From positions 184,144-248,143 of the forward strand of contig CAYJPN010000001.1 of NCBI GenBank assembly GCA_964372115.1: a stretch of 64,000 nucleotides of DNA, in the 5' to 3' direction. Both the position numbers and the translations under genes were made by a program. The stretch's first letter is position 1. Each line of letters begins with the position of its first letter. This document shows positions 43,608-52,452 of the stretch, piece by piece. This DNA is from CG2-30-36-16 sp964372115. GTDB lineage: Bacteria; Bacteroidota; Ignavibacteria; Ignavibacteriales; Ignavibacteriaceae. Under the pieces are notes generated by a model. The model ran no database searches. It saw only the letters and a list, made by a program, of their open reading frames with translations, and had not been told where the DNA came from.

Positions 43608-44489
43608 CTACTGCTCCATAAAATAATCATAAATCATACGGCTTACTTCAGCCTGGATTGCCGCATTGTTATTTGATTCGTTTAAATCTTTTGAAAGAAT
43701 AATCAATATATATTTTCTACCATCCGGCAAGTATATAATCCCGCTGTCGTGCTGAATACCGGTAATCGAGCCAGTTTTATGCGCGACCTTTACATCTTTT
43801 GGAAGAAGCGCCGGAATTCGCGAATTAAATTTTTGGTCAAGCAAAATATTTATCATTTGTTTGCACGCATCATTACTCACGATTTCAAAATTTGCAAGCT
43901 TTTCAAAAATAATCATTAAATCGTAAGCGTTGGTCGTATTGTTCAGACCTCTATCGTATGCTTTTATATCTTCAACCCCGCGCAATACTTTAATAACATT
44001 GGCGCCAGATATTTTCATCGTTTCCATTACACTTTTTGCGTCGACGAGGTCAATTAAGATATTTGTTGCAAGATTGCTGCTCACGGTAATCATATCGTAA
44101 ACAAGCTGTCTAATTGTTCTTTTACTCCCGATATATTTATATAAATTTTCACCTCCGTCATCGGAAATATCCATTTGGTAAATGGAACTATCTACGATAC
44201 TTTTAAACTCATTTTTTACAAGTGTTGAATCCTCAAGCGAAAATTTACCTTCGGCAGCCTGCTTAAACACCTCAATCATCACAGGAGTTTTCATGGTGCT
44301 TGCTGCGTGAAATTCTTCCGTTTCATTATAAAATATTGTTTCGCCTGTCTGCAAATTTTTAAACGCCAGCGCATAAGTGCCCTCTGCGGAATCAAGTTTG
44401 TTTTTGATATTTATTGTAAGTTCGTTAAAACTTGTTTGTGCCATAATCATCCCTTGAATAATTATTATAAGTAAAAACAGCTTTTTCAT
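43608..44489 (-). CDS. Class A beta-lactamase-like exported serine hydrolase
   Basis: A 293-residue exported protein (signal peptide ends about MAQ). Motifs: Ser64-x-x-Lys67 (STMK), SSN at 137-139 (the S-D-N position), Glu173 in RGVEDIK before an NNTT segment, and KTG at 238-240. These are the active-site elements of class A beta-lactamases and related serine hydrolases (PF13354). The GVED...GLNNTT omega region differs from clinical enzymes, so penicillin hydrolysis is possible but not assured. Its start overlaps the endonuclease I stop by four bases. A chromosomal gene with no mobile element in sight. Confidence 0.82.
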   Translation of the reverse strand: MKKLFLLIIIIQGMIMAQTSFNELTINIKNKLDSAEGTYALAFKNLQTGETIFYNETEEFHAASTMKTPVMIEVFKQAAEGKFSLEDSTLVKNEFKSIVDSSIYQMDISDDGGENLYKYIGSKRTIRQLVYDMITVSSNLATNILIDLVDAKSVMETMKISGANVIKVLRGVEDIKAYDRGLNNTTNAYDLMIIFEKLANFEIVSNDACKQMINILLDQKFNSRIPALLPKDVKVAHKTGSITGIQHDSGIIYLPDGRKYILIILSKDLNESNNNAAIQAEVSRMIYDYFMEQ

Positions 44490-46153
44490 TTTAATAACAT
44501 CATCGATTTTGATTGATAAAAACTACCCGACTTAAGGACATAAAAATAGATACCGGAGGCAAATCCATCCCCTTTAAATTCTATTTGATGAACACCCGGT
44601 CCCATATTTTCATCGACAAGTGTTTTTATTAATTGACCGGTAAGACTATAAATAAATAACTGCACCTGAGTTTCTTCGGGTGTATAAAATTCTATTTTTG
44701 TAGACGGATTAAAAGGATTTGGATAATTCTGTGCTAATGAAAAGCCAACCGTTTTGGTATTATTAGCTATAGCATGCGAAACTGCACTTTTCCCGGTCCC
44801 GGTTATCTTTGCACTTAATACTTGATTATTAAAATTGATTATAATACTTGAGCTATAGTCTATTGTTGAATCGGGGATAAACAGCATCTCAATTTCGCCA
44901 AGCAAGCCGGGAAGTATTGAAAGATCGTAAGTTTTTACCTTAAAATTTGACAGCGGCACTGTTAACTGGCTTATAAATACTTCACTGTTCCCGGTATTTA
45001 CAAGATATAGTTTCATCGCCGATGTATCACCTACGGTTGTAGAGTCGAATTTTAAAATCATCGGGTAAACCTCGGCGTTATAAACAGGTGGTCTTGCAGT
45101 GCCAAGAAAACTATAAATTCTTTCAACAAATTCGGGCTGATCGATATACGGATTTCGCTTTCCCTGATACGTGGCAATTTTATTATTTCTATTCACTTCT
45201 GCCGTATCAACGGTGTCTAAAACATTCCACAGTCTGAAAGTTTTTTCCTGTCTCGCAGAAAAAAAACTGCCGTAATTTTGCGGATATCGTGTTATAAAAT
45301 AAAACATACCTCTGGCAAGATTTCCCTTATGAACATCACGCGGCTCAAAAACCAATTGCCCTGTTGAATCATACCCTCGCTGGCTTCCGCCAACTTGCCA
45401 ATTAACACCCGAAACAACTTTTCCAAATGGAAGGTTACCTCTGATTCCGTTTGCTGTTTCATCGGTAGGGAAAAGATGGTTAAGGTCCGATCTCATCGGT
45501 TCATCTTGATTAAAAGTTGACTGCGGCCAACTGTGCTCCGTATTAAAATTATAATTTGTTTGTGCATCAGATCGGCTTGTGTAACCAACTGCTTCCCTGC
45601 CGGTGTAGACGCACTCTAATGTATTTTGCAAAGCGCCCTGCCCGTTTACTTTTTCATTATCAATTTCCATAAACATTTTATCGCGCGCAAGATTATAACC
45701 GAGTGAAGTGTGCCCGCTGGTTAATGTTGTTAACGCTTGTTTTAGCTGCGTATCATAAAAGTTAAAGGTTGAGTTATAGTAGGCATCTGCAAATTTGCCG
45801 CTGCCTTTTAATTTAATGATGGCAAATACTGTTGTGTCGTTATTATAGATAAATAGAGAACCATTATCTTCAACATTTTGAAGAGGTGAATAATAAAAGT
45901 AAATCTCTGCACTATCATTTTGTGATATGGAAATATAATCAGCTGCTGAGCTAAACCTCTCGCTATTGCCCGTAAATGACCAATTGAAACTCACTTCATC
46001 ATCATTTTGGTTTACTATTTTTAGTGAAACGCTGTCATTCTGATGAACAATTGTTTGAGGGAATAAAAGTTCATTGGAAGAAAAACCGATTTGAGGGAAG
46101 ACGCTGATTGAGGTTACCAGGACAAATAATAATATTTTAATCTTAGAAGACAC
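44486..46153 (-). CDS. Secreted endonuclease I family nuclease with T9SS sorting domain
   Basis: About 555 residues from a GTG start at 46153, chosen because AAGGA lies upstream and a good signal peptide (KIKILLFVLVTSISV) follows at once; the longer frame to 46336 would overlap the divergent gene at 46259. Domain order: Ig-like domain (about 25-120), endonuclease I catalytic domain (about 130-340, with NTEHSWPQS and SDLNHLFPTD), a second Ig-like segment, and a T9SS type A tail (LAQNYPNPFNPST, SGIYFYVL). It should degrade extracellular DNA, for nutrients or matrix. The stop overlaps the beta-lactamase-like gene. Confidence 0.9.
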   Translation of the reverse strand: MSSKIKILLFVLVTSISVFPQIGFSSNELLFPQTIVHQNDSVSLKIVNQNDDEVSFNWSFTGNSERFSSAADYISISQNDSAEIYFYYSPLQNVEDNGSLFIYNNDTTVFAIIKLKGSGKFADAYYNSTFNFYDTQLKQALTTLTSGHTSLGYNLARDKMFMEIDNEKVNGQGALQNTLECVYTGREAVGYTSRSDAQTNYNFNTEHSWPQSTFNQDEPMRSDLNHLFPTDETANGIRGNLPFGKVVSGVNWQVGGSQRGYDSTGQLVFEPRDVHKGNLARGMFYFITRYPQNYGSFFSARQEKTFRLWNVLDTVDTAEVNRNNKIATYQGKRNPYIDQPEFVERIYSFLGTARPPVYNAEVYPMILKFDSTTVGDTSAMKLYLVNTGNSEVFISQLTVPLSNFKVKTYDLSILPGLLGEIEMLFIPDSTIDYSSSIIINFNNQVLSAKITGTGKSAVSHAIANNTKTVGFSLAQNYPNPFNPSTKIEFYTPEETQVQLFIYSLTGQLIKTLVDENMGPGVHQIEFKGDGFASGIYFYVLKSGSFYQSKSMMLLK

Positions 46154-46258
46154 TGTATATCCTTTATGTTTTGGGTATGTAACCGGAGTTATGTTTTTAA
46201 TATGGTTTATTTTAGTTAATTTCGCACCCGTAATATAATTAATATCGATGAGTATATA

Positions 46259-46705
46259 ATGAAAATATCTTTTGCAGTTTTTATAATTTTGATTTTTTCT
46301 TTTTGTTTTTCTGTATCGGCTCAAACCGAGCAGCATAGGTGGAAGCCGCTTATTGTAAACGATAATGAAAAGATGTGGTATGACGGTTTAATGTTAGACA
46401 AAATGGAGGGTGATAAATTAGATATGTGGGTGCTTCAAATGCATAAACCAGCGTTAAAGTTCGACGGCATTAACGGTGAAATTTACAGATCAAAAACACT
46501 ATACTCTATTGATTTAAAAACTGTTCGTTATGGTATTGATAAAGTTGTTTATTACGATGCAGCAAACCAGGAGTTGTACAAACACAACTATGAAAATGCA
46601 AATATGCCCGAAAATGTGAAATATACTTATCCCATTTTTGAAGATTCGTTTATGTACGCGCTTGTGAAAGAGGTAGTTCGTTTAAAAGGAGCCCAGCAAA
46701 AATGA
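46259..46705 (+). CDS. Small secreted protein, surface-adhesin E-like
   Basis: A 148-residue exported protein with signal peptide MKISFAVFIILIFSFCFSVSA. The mature part has the pattern W-x-P, a 'WYDGLMLDKMEGDKLDMWV' strand pair, a Lys-rich middle and YSIDLKTVRYGIDKVVYYD. This resembles the small secreted surface-adhesin protein E domain (from memory, weak). It overlaps the SET gene by four bases. No enzyme motif. The divergent start is 105 bases from the endonuclease I start, so the two share a promoter region. Confidence 0.6.
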   Translation: MKISFAVFIILIFSFCFSVSAQTEQHRWKPLIVNDNEKMWYDGLMLDKMEGDKLDMWVLQMHKPALKFDGINGEIYRSKTLYSIDLKTVRYGIDKVVYYDAANQELYKHNYENANMPENVKYTYPIFEDSFMYALVKEVVRLKGAQQK

Positions 46706-47100
46706 TTTCCCTCGAAAATGATTTTGAAAATAATGTATTTGTAGAAAATTCTCCCATACACGGCTACGGTATTTTTGCTGAAATAGCAATCCCCGAAAAT
46801 TCCAAAATTATGGTAATTAAGGGTGAGGCAATTGACGCGAACGAATGTGAGCGCCGAGAAGATGAAGAAAATAATGTTTATATATTCTGGAATGGCGATG
46901 ATTGTTACATTGATACAGCTAAAACTGAAAAAATAAAATATATAAACCACGACTGCGATTGCAACTGTGAGGTGCTTGATGGTGACAGTGAGTGTTTAAT
47001 ATTAGCTGCTTACCGCGATATCCGACCCGGCGAAGAACTTACAATCGATTATGGTTATGAAGAGATATACGAAACATGTACATGTAAGGCTTGCGTCTGA
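46702..47100 (+). CDS. SET-domain protein methyltransferase
   Basis: A 132-residue protein that is essentially one SET domain. HGYGIFA is near the N-terminus, INHDC (Asn82-His83) is the substrate/AdoMet motif, and GEELTIDYGY (110-119) is the catalytic Tyr motif. C-terminal CTCKAC (126-131) with Cys85 forms a post-SET zinc site. It should transfer methyl groups from AdoMet to a lysine in a protein. Bacterial SET proteins are uncommon and their targets are usually unknown. It is translationally coupled (ATGA) to the secreted protein gene. The convergent terminator at 47149 follows. Confidence 0.88.
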   Translation: MISLENDFENNVFVENSPIHGYGIFAEIAIPENSKIMVIKGEAIDANECERREDEENNVYIFWNGDDCYIDTAKTEKIKYINHDCDCNCEVLDGDSECLILAAYRDIRPGEELTIDYGYEEIYETCTCKACV

Positions 47101-47148
47101 AAAATGTGTAATACATATTCAACCACAAAAAAAGAAATTGTATAAAAA

Positions 47149-47178
47149 AAACCGGCATATAAAAAGTGCCGGTTTTTT
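47149..47178. terminator. Bidirectional terminator between the SET gene and korB
   Basis: AAACCGGCA (47149-47157) pairs with TGCCGGTTT (47167-47175). It is followed by T6 on the plus strand and preceded by A7, so it can end transcription of both convergent genes. Confidence 0.88.
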
Positions 47179-47200
47179 ATTGAATATTATTTTTAGATTA

Positions 47201-48238
47201 TCAACTTACTTCCCAAATGTTGCCGCTGAACAAAACTTTTTCAAGATCGCCTTCACCAAATTTAGCAGTTACAGCTTTAATCTGATTTTCAACGCCCTCG
47301 TCATAAGTTGGTCTGTCAATCTTACGGTAAACACCTATTGGAGTAGGGTATCCAGGGTTTTCATCAAGATGCGCAAGAAGCATCGCATAAAGCCTGGTCT
47401 GGTCGGTTTCATCGTGAACCAGGATATCATTCATACTGTGCTTACCATCCGAGAGATCAACTACAACAGGTTTTAAGCCTTCTAATTTTATTCCTTTATT
47501 TTTGTTCGCTCCAAAAATCATCGGCTTACCATGTTCAAGAACGAGAAGCATATCCTCTTTAACTTTTTTATCTGCAATACCATCAAAAGCTCCGTCATTA
47601 AAAATTACGCAGTTCTGGTATATTTCAATAAAAGCGGTGCCTTTATGCTCAGCAGCTCTTTTTATCATCGCTTGCAGATGTTTTGGATTGCTGTCCAAAG
47701 TTCTTGCAATAAAAGTTGCTTCACTACCGAGCGCCAAAGAAACCGGATTAAAAGGATAATCAACACTACCAAAAGGAGTAGTTTTGGTAACTTTTCCTTT
47801 TTCAGATGTCGGGCTGTATTGCCCTTTTGTCAATCCGTAAATTCTATTGTTAAAAAGCAGTAATTTAAAATCAATGTTTTTACGGCATGCGTGAATAAAA
47901 TGATTCCCGCCAATACTCAACAAATCGCCGTCACCTGTTGCCACCCAAACTGAAAGTTCAGGATTAGCAAGTTTAACACCTGTAGCAATTGCCGGTGCGC
48001 GACCGTGAATGCCATGAAAACCATATGTACTCATATAGTAAGGAAAACGGGATGAACACCCGATTCCAGATACCCAAACTATGTTTTCTTTTTTGATGTT
48101 AACAAAGTCTGGAAATGACCTTTGTACTTGTGCGAGGATTGAATAATCGCCGCAACCAGGACACCATCTTACATCCTGATCTGAAGCAAAATCTTTTGCA
48201 GTCAGTTTTATTTCTTCAACTTTCAAATTATCAATCAT
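47201..48238 (-). CDS. korB: 2-oxoacid:ferredoxin oxidoreductase, beta subunit
   Basis: A 345-residue TPP-binding subunit. CPGCG with DYSILAQVQ is near the N-terminus (about 26-40), and TPP/Mg motif GDGDLLSIGGNHF ... NN lies about 95-125. With the alpha subunit it oxidatively decarboxylates a 2-oxoacid, probably 2-oxoglutarate, to the acyl-CoA with reduction of ferredoxin, or the reverse in a reductive TCA cycle. The start overlaps the korA stop by eight bases. Substrate assignment rests on the two-subunit form; pyruvate enzymes are usually different. Confidence 0.88.
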   Translation of the reverse strand: MIDNLKVEEIKLTAKDFASDQDVRWCPGCGDYSILAQVQRSFPDFVNIKKENIVWVSGIGCSSRFPYYMSTYGFHGIHGRAPAIATGVKLANPELSVWVATGDGDLLSIGGNHFIHACRKNIDFKLLLFNNRIYGLTKGQYSPTSEKGKVTKTTPFGSVDYPFNPVSLALGSEATFIARTLDSNPKHLQAMIKRAAEHKGTAFIEIYQNCVIFNDGAFDGIADKKVKEDMLLVLEHGKPMIFGANKNKGIKLEGLKPVVVDLSDGKHSMNDILVHDETDQTRLYAMLLAHLDENPGYPTPIGVYRKIDRPTYDEGVENQIKAVTAKFGEGDLEKVLFSGNIWEVS

Positions 48239-50078
48239 TTTTCTGTCCTCCTAATAGCTCAATTATTTTGCTTTCAATATCGGAGATTCTAAAAGGTAAA
48301 CCTCTAACAATATTCAGTTGCTGCACCGGTACAAGGAATTCACTCTTCATTACATGTGCAAGCTGACCAAGATTTATTTCCGGTACAAGCACCGTTTTAA
48401 ATTTACTTAACACTTCGGCAGTATTTTTTGGAAACGGGTTCAGATATCTGAAATGAGCTTGAGAAACTTTATAACCATTTTCTCTTGCTTTTAGAACTGC
48501 TTCTTTGATTGCACCGAATGTTCCGCCCCATCCAACTACCAGTAAATCACCTTCTTTGTCGCCATCAACTTCTAAGTCCGGAATATCGGCAATCATGTTT
48601 TGAATTTTTTGAGCCCTCAACTTAACCATATTGTGATGATTATCCGGATCGTAGTTTACGTTTCCTGTTATGTTTGCTTTTTCAAGCCCTCCTATACGAT
48701 GCTCAAGATGAGGTGTACCGGGTATAGCCCACGGACGCGCGAGATTTTCATCTCTCGAATAAGGCATAAAACCTTCTTTTTCGGAAACAAACTTTACATT
48801 TATTTCAGGCAGTTCATTTACATGTGGAATCTTCCAGGGTTCAGTTCCGTTTGCGAGGTAGCCATCTGTTAAAAGTATTACAGGCGACATATATTTTAAT
48901 GCAAGTTTACTTGCTTCAATTGCCATATAAAAACAGTCGCTTGGCGTGCAAGCGGCAACAACTGCAACGGGTGATTCGCCGTTTCTACCGTAAAGCGCTT
49001 GAAAAAGATCAGCCTGTTCTGTTTTAGTCGGCAATCCGGTACTCGGACCTCCACGCTGTACATTTATTATTACAATTGGAAGTTCGGTCATTACAGCTAA
49101 ACCGGTTGCTTCTGTCTTAAGAGCAAGACCAGGACCGCTGGTTGTTGTAATTGCCAAACTACCGGCGAACGCAGCGCCAATAGCGGAAGTTATACCAGCA
49201 ATTTCATCTTCAGCCTGAAATGTTTTTACACCGAAATTTTTATAAGTACTTAGGTATTGTAAAATTTCCGTAGCCGGTGTAATAGGGTATGAACCGAGAA
49301 ATAATGGAAGTTTGCTTCTTACAGAAGCAGCAAGAAAACCGAGAGCCGTTGCTTCGTTACCTGATATACTTCTGTAGACGCCCTTTTCTAAAGTTGCGGG
49401 TTCAATATTATATCTTGTGGTAAAAACTTCTGTCATTTCACCAAAGTTGTGCCCGGCTTCAAGTGCAAGTTTATTTGATTCGATAAATTCAGGTTTTTTT
49501 GCAAACTTAGCCTTTATCCATTCCAGAGTCGGTTCCAGTGGTCTATCGTACAACCAGTACATCAAACCGAGGGCAAAAAAGTTTTTACTCCTGGCAATTT
49601 CTTTCAGCGAAAGTTTTGTGTTTTCTAAAGCTTTTGCGGTTAAAGATGAAATGGGTACCGGGAAAACCTGGAAACCTTTTAGAGAATCATCCTCAAGCGG
49701 ATTAGTTTCATACTTTGCTAATTTTAAATTTTTTGCGTCGAATGCTTCCGAGTTTGCAATAATTATTCCGCCGGGCTTTACTTCATTAATATTCTTTTTA
49801 ATTGCAGCGGGGTTCATTGCAACGAGTACATCGGGTCTATCACCAGGTGTATGTACGTCCATGCTTCCAAAGTGAAGCTGAAAACCGCTAACCCCATAAA
49901 CAGTGCCTTGCGGGGCACGTATCTCAGCCGGATAATCGGGTAAAGTACTCAGATCGTTTCCGACAAATGCTGTAGTATCGCTAAACTGACTGCCGGTAAG
50001 TTGCATACCGTCTCCGGAATCACCAGCAAATCTTACGGTGACTTCGTTTAGCTTCCGGACTTTTTTTTCTTTAATCAT
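48231..50078 (-). CDS. korA: 2-oxoacid:ferredoxin oxidoreductase, alpha subunit (gamma-alpha fusion)
   Basis: A 615-residue protein that fuses the gamma domain (about 10-185, VRFAGDSGDGMQLTG) with the alpha/pyrimidine-binding domain (about 225-600, GSYPITPATEILQYL, TTSGPGLALKTEA). This fusion is typical of the two-subunit 2-oxoglutarate type (korAB). It is the first gene of the pair and is coupled to korB by an eight-base overlap. The upstream region (50079-50745) should hold its promoter, but I cannot place it. Antisense frames inside it are shadows. Confidence 0.88.
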   Translation of the reverse strand: MIKEKKVRKLNEVTVRFAGDSGDGMQLTGSQFSDTTAFVGNDLSTLPDYPAEIRAPQGTVYGVSGFQLHFGSMDVHTPGDRPDVLVAMNPAAIKKNINEVKPGGIIIANSEAFDAKNLKLAKYETNPLEDDSLKGFQVFPVPISSLTAKALENTKLSLKEIARSKNFFALGLMYWLYDRPLEPTLEWIKAKFAKKPEFIESNKLALEAGHNFGEMTEVFTTRYNIEPATLEKGVYRSISGNEATALGFLAASVRSKLPLFLGSYPITPATEILQYLSTYKNFGVKTFQAEDEIAGITSAIGAAFAGSLAITTTSGPGLALKTEATGLAVMTELPIVIINVQRGGPSTGLPTKTEQADLFQALYGRNGESPVAVVAACTPSDCFYMAIEASKLALKYMSPVILLTDGYLANGTEPWKIPHVNELPEINVKFVSEKEGFMPYSRDENLARPWAIPGTPHLEHRIGGLEKANITGNVNYDPDNHHNMVKLRAQKIQNMIADIPDLEVDGDKEGDLLVVGWGGTFGAIKEAVLKARENGYKVSQAHFRYLNPFPKNTAEVLSKFKTVLVPEINLGQLAHVMKSEFLVPVQQLNIVRGLPFRISDIESKIIELLGGQKND

Positions 50079-50745
50079 TTCTATCTCTGATAAATTATTT
50101 ATTTAACAATTTTTGTTTTTCGTAAAACAGGAAGAACGACATTGTAATTCGCTCAACTTTCCACAAACCGTGCCATCGATATATAAAATGCTTCTTTTGT
50201 TAATTTAAGATATTTGCAAAATAATCGTCAACTATTTTCAATAAACAAACATTTTAATTATTTGCTTTCTCAAATATTAGAATAAAATTTTTGATATTTA
50301 AGAATTATAAATATCAACTTTCAAAAAAATGTACATTTATTTTTTGAAAATATATTAAGGAGAGTGGTATTATCCGGTAAGTCCGTTGCAGAAAGCGGCT
50401 ATTCCTCCCCTTTTCTAAATTATCTGAAACCTATAAAAAAAGACCCGTTTTGGGCGCTCATTATATATCGGCTTAAAATTTTAAATTCATTTGTACAAAC
50501 TTACAAAACCTTTTTAAATAAACAGTACTAATCTAAAAAATTTATTGCCCATTAAGCCGCCGGCAAATTTGCAGTTTAAGGTGAGAATTAAAAAGCAATT
50601 TCTTAAAATGCTTTCAGATTCTGAAAGTTGTGTCTCAAACTTGGGGCTTTTTCTTAATATCTGCTTGAATAAGTAAACCATCTGACTCACAAGCAGGCTG
50701 CTTAAAATTTATAAACTGCAAGGTAAATTTAAGCACAAATGAGTG
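50079..50745. other. Intergenic stretch of 667 bases before korA
   Basis: No coding frame of note. It must contain the korAB promoter on its left side and the 3' end of the CorC-type operon on its right. I see one short palindrome (50611-50627) and no terminator with a clear U-tract. Confidence 0.4.
50611..50627. repeat. 17-base palindrome
   Basis: CTTTCAGA-T-TCTGAAAG: eight-base arms with one central base. Possible operator; no regulator can be assigned. Confidence 0.25.
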
Positions 50746-51975
50746 TTATTCTACAACATCCTTTTTAAGGGTAACTTTTAGTACATCAACTTTTATTGGA
50801 GTAGCTCTGGTAATAAGGTATTCAATCTCGTTTAGTGTAAGAGATTCTCCCTGTGCGGGAATCCTCCCAAGCTCATTAATTATATAACCACCCAGCGTTT
50901 CAAAATCACCGGTCGGTATATTTAGATTAAATTTTTCATTTATATAATCAATTTCCACCCTACCATTGATTATGTAGCTATTCTGCGAAATTTTTTTGCA
51001 TAAATCCTCAGTTACATCATACTCGTCCTCTATTTCCCCGAGTAGTTCTTCAAGAATATCTTCCATGGTAACAATTCCTGCGGTACCTCCAAACTCATCG
51101 ATAACAACCGCGATAGATACGTGCTGGCTTAAAAACTCATTAAGCATTTCAAAACTTCTTTTTGTTTCAGGAACAAAAATAACTTCGCGGATAATTTCGT
51201 TTAATGTTTTTGGTGATTTAAAAAGATCGTAAGCGTAAACTACACCTTTTATGTTATCAAGATCGTTGTCGTACACCGGCAATTTCGAGTAACCGCTTTC
51301 GATAAAAAAAGCAAGCGCATGCTCAATTGTACTTTTTATTTCAACTCCAATAATGTCCGTCCTCGGGCGCATTGCCTCGTAAACACGCTGCTCCCCCAGA
51401 TCGAAAACCCTGCTTATAATATCTTTTTCGCTTTGATGAACCGAACCTGCTTCGTGACCTTCTTTTACAAGTGTCTCAATATCTTCACGACTAAAAAGGG
51501 TGCTTATACTTTCTTCAGTTGCATTAGAAAACTGCGTTAAAAAACCTGAAAGCGAAGATGTAATTTTTATAAAAGGATAAAAAACAAACGATACAATTCG
51601 AAGCGGTATTGATGCCGTGAGTAGAACACTATCCGCGATTTCTCTGGAAAAATATTTTGGTATCAACTCGCCAAATAATAAAATTACAACAGTAGAAATG
51701 ATTAGAATGGAACCTTCGTGCAGCCCGAAAGTTCTTGCAAGAAATAATGTACTAATCGAAGCGAACGCAATATTTACAACATTGTTACCAATTAAAATTG
51801 TTGAAAAGAAGTGTTGTGAGTTTTGTAAAAAATAGTATGCTGATTTGGCCGGAAGACTTTTTTTTCTGGCACGTAACTCTATCTTTAGTTTATTGGCAAC
51901 CACAAAAGCCATCTCGGACGCTGCAAAAAATCCGCTAAAAAAAAGCAGTAATATTAATATTATTAAATCGCTCAT
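50746..51975 (-). CDS. CNNM/CBS/CorC-HlyC family membrane protein
   Basis: A 409-residue protein: CNNM domain (DUF21) with about four membrane segments (1-180, FFSGFFAASEMAFVVANKL), two CBS domains (about 195-315, including PRTDIIGVE and DEFGGTAGIVT), and a CorC/HlyC C-terminal domain (about 335-405). Proteins of this type act in magnesium or cobalt transport/efflux; the old name is hemolysin-related. Its start directly abuts the stop of the lipoprotein gene (TAA-ATG). Transport role is by family. Confidence 0.88.
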   Translation of the reverse strand: MSDLIILILLLFFSGFFAASEMAFVVANKLKIELRARKKSLPAKSAYYFLQNSQHFFSTILIGNNVVNIAFASISTLFLARTFGLHEGSILIISTVVILLFGELIPKYFSREIADSVLLTASIPLRIVSFVFYPFIKITSSLSGFLTQFSNATEESISTLFSREDIETLVKEGHEAGSVHQSEKDIISRVFDLGEQRVYEAMRPRTDIIGVEIKSTIEHALAFFIESGYSKLPVYDNDLDNIKGVVYAYDLFKSPKTLNEIIREVIFVPETKRSFEMLNEFLSQHVSIAVVIDEFGGTAGIVTMEDILEELLGEIEDEYDVTEDLCKKISQNSYIINGRVEIDYINEKFNLNIPTGDFETLGGYIINELGRIPAQGESLTLNEIEYLITRATPIKVDVLKVTLKKDVVE

Positions 51976-52452
51976 TTAATATATACGATCCAGTTTAAAT
52001 TTTCCCGCGTCGAATGAGAGAGCTTTATTTTCCGACGAAAATTTTAATATTACATTTAGCGAATCAACTTTATTCAGTACAGCTTCCATTCTAATATTTT
52101 GCGGCGAATAAAATTTTATTTTTTTGTCTCCATTAGAATCTAAATTAACTTTTCCTGTTAAATCACTTTCAGGAATGATACGATATAAAATAACATCATC
52201 ATTTTTTATTACAACTTCGGCTATTTTCAAATTTTTAAGAATCTCGGTACTGTTATTTTTAATTTGTACAGCACCTGCAAAATGAAAATCGGCAGGCCCG
52301 CCCGGCATAAGGTCGAGCCAAAGATTTATCTCATCAATACTAAAATCAATCTTCGCATCCTGGTTTTCCAACTTGCATGATGAACAGCAGAGATTAAAAA
52401 TAGCTGCAGATGTGAGAAATAATATAATAGGGTAAAAGCGTTTTTGTTTCAT
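51976..52452 (-). CDS. Probable lipoprotein of unknown function
   Basis: A 158-residue protein with N-terminal MKQKRFYPIILFLTSAAIF and a cysteine cluster at the likely lipobox (NLCCSSC). The rest is a beta-sandwich-like sequence (about 35-158), with alternating hydrophobic residues. It recalls a small Ig-like or FixH-like fold, but I do not recognise the family. It sits between the UbiA-family gene (four-base overlap) and the CNNM/CorC gene (abutting), so it is co-expressed with both. No function is assigned. Confidence 0.65.
   Translation of the reverse strand: MKQKRFYPIILFLTSAAIFNLCCSSCKLENQDAKIDFSIDEINLWLDLMPGGPADFHFAGAVQIKNNSTEILKNLKIAEVVIKNDDVILYRIIPESDLTGKVNLDSNGDKKIKFYSPQNIRMEAVLNKVDSLNVILKFSSENKALSFDAGKFKLDRIY

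Noticed and set aside
46154..46336. N-terminal extension of the endonuclease I gene
   Set aside because: It puts 61 residues of non-secretory sequence before a perfect signal peptide and overlaps the divergent gene at 46259; GTG 46153 is better.
49417..49875. 152-codon plus-strand frame inside korA
   Set aside because: Lies wholly antisense to a well-conserved gene, has no family features and no ribosome site; a shadow of korA codon use.
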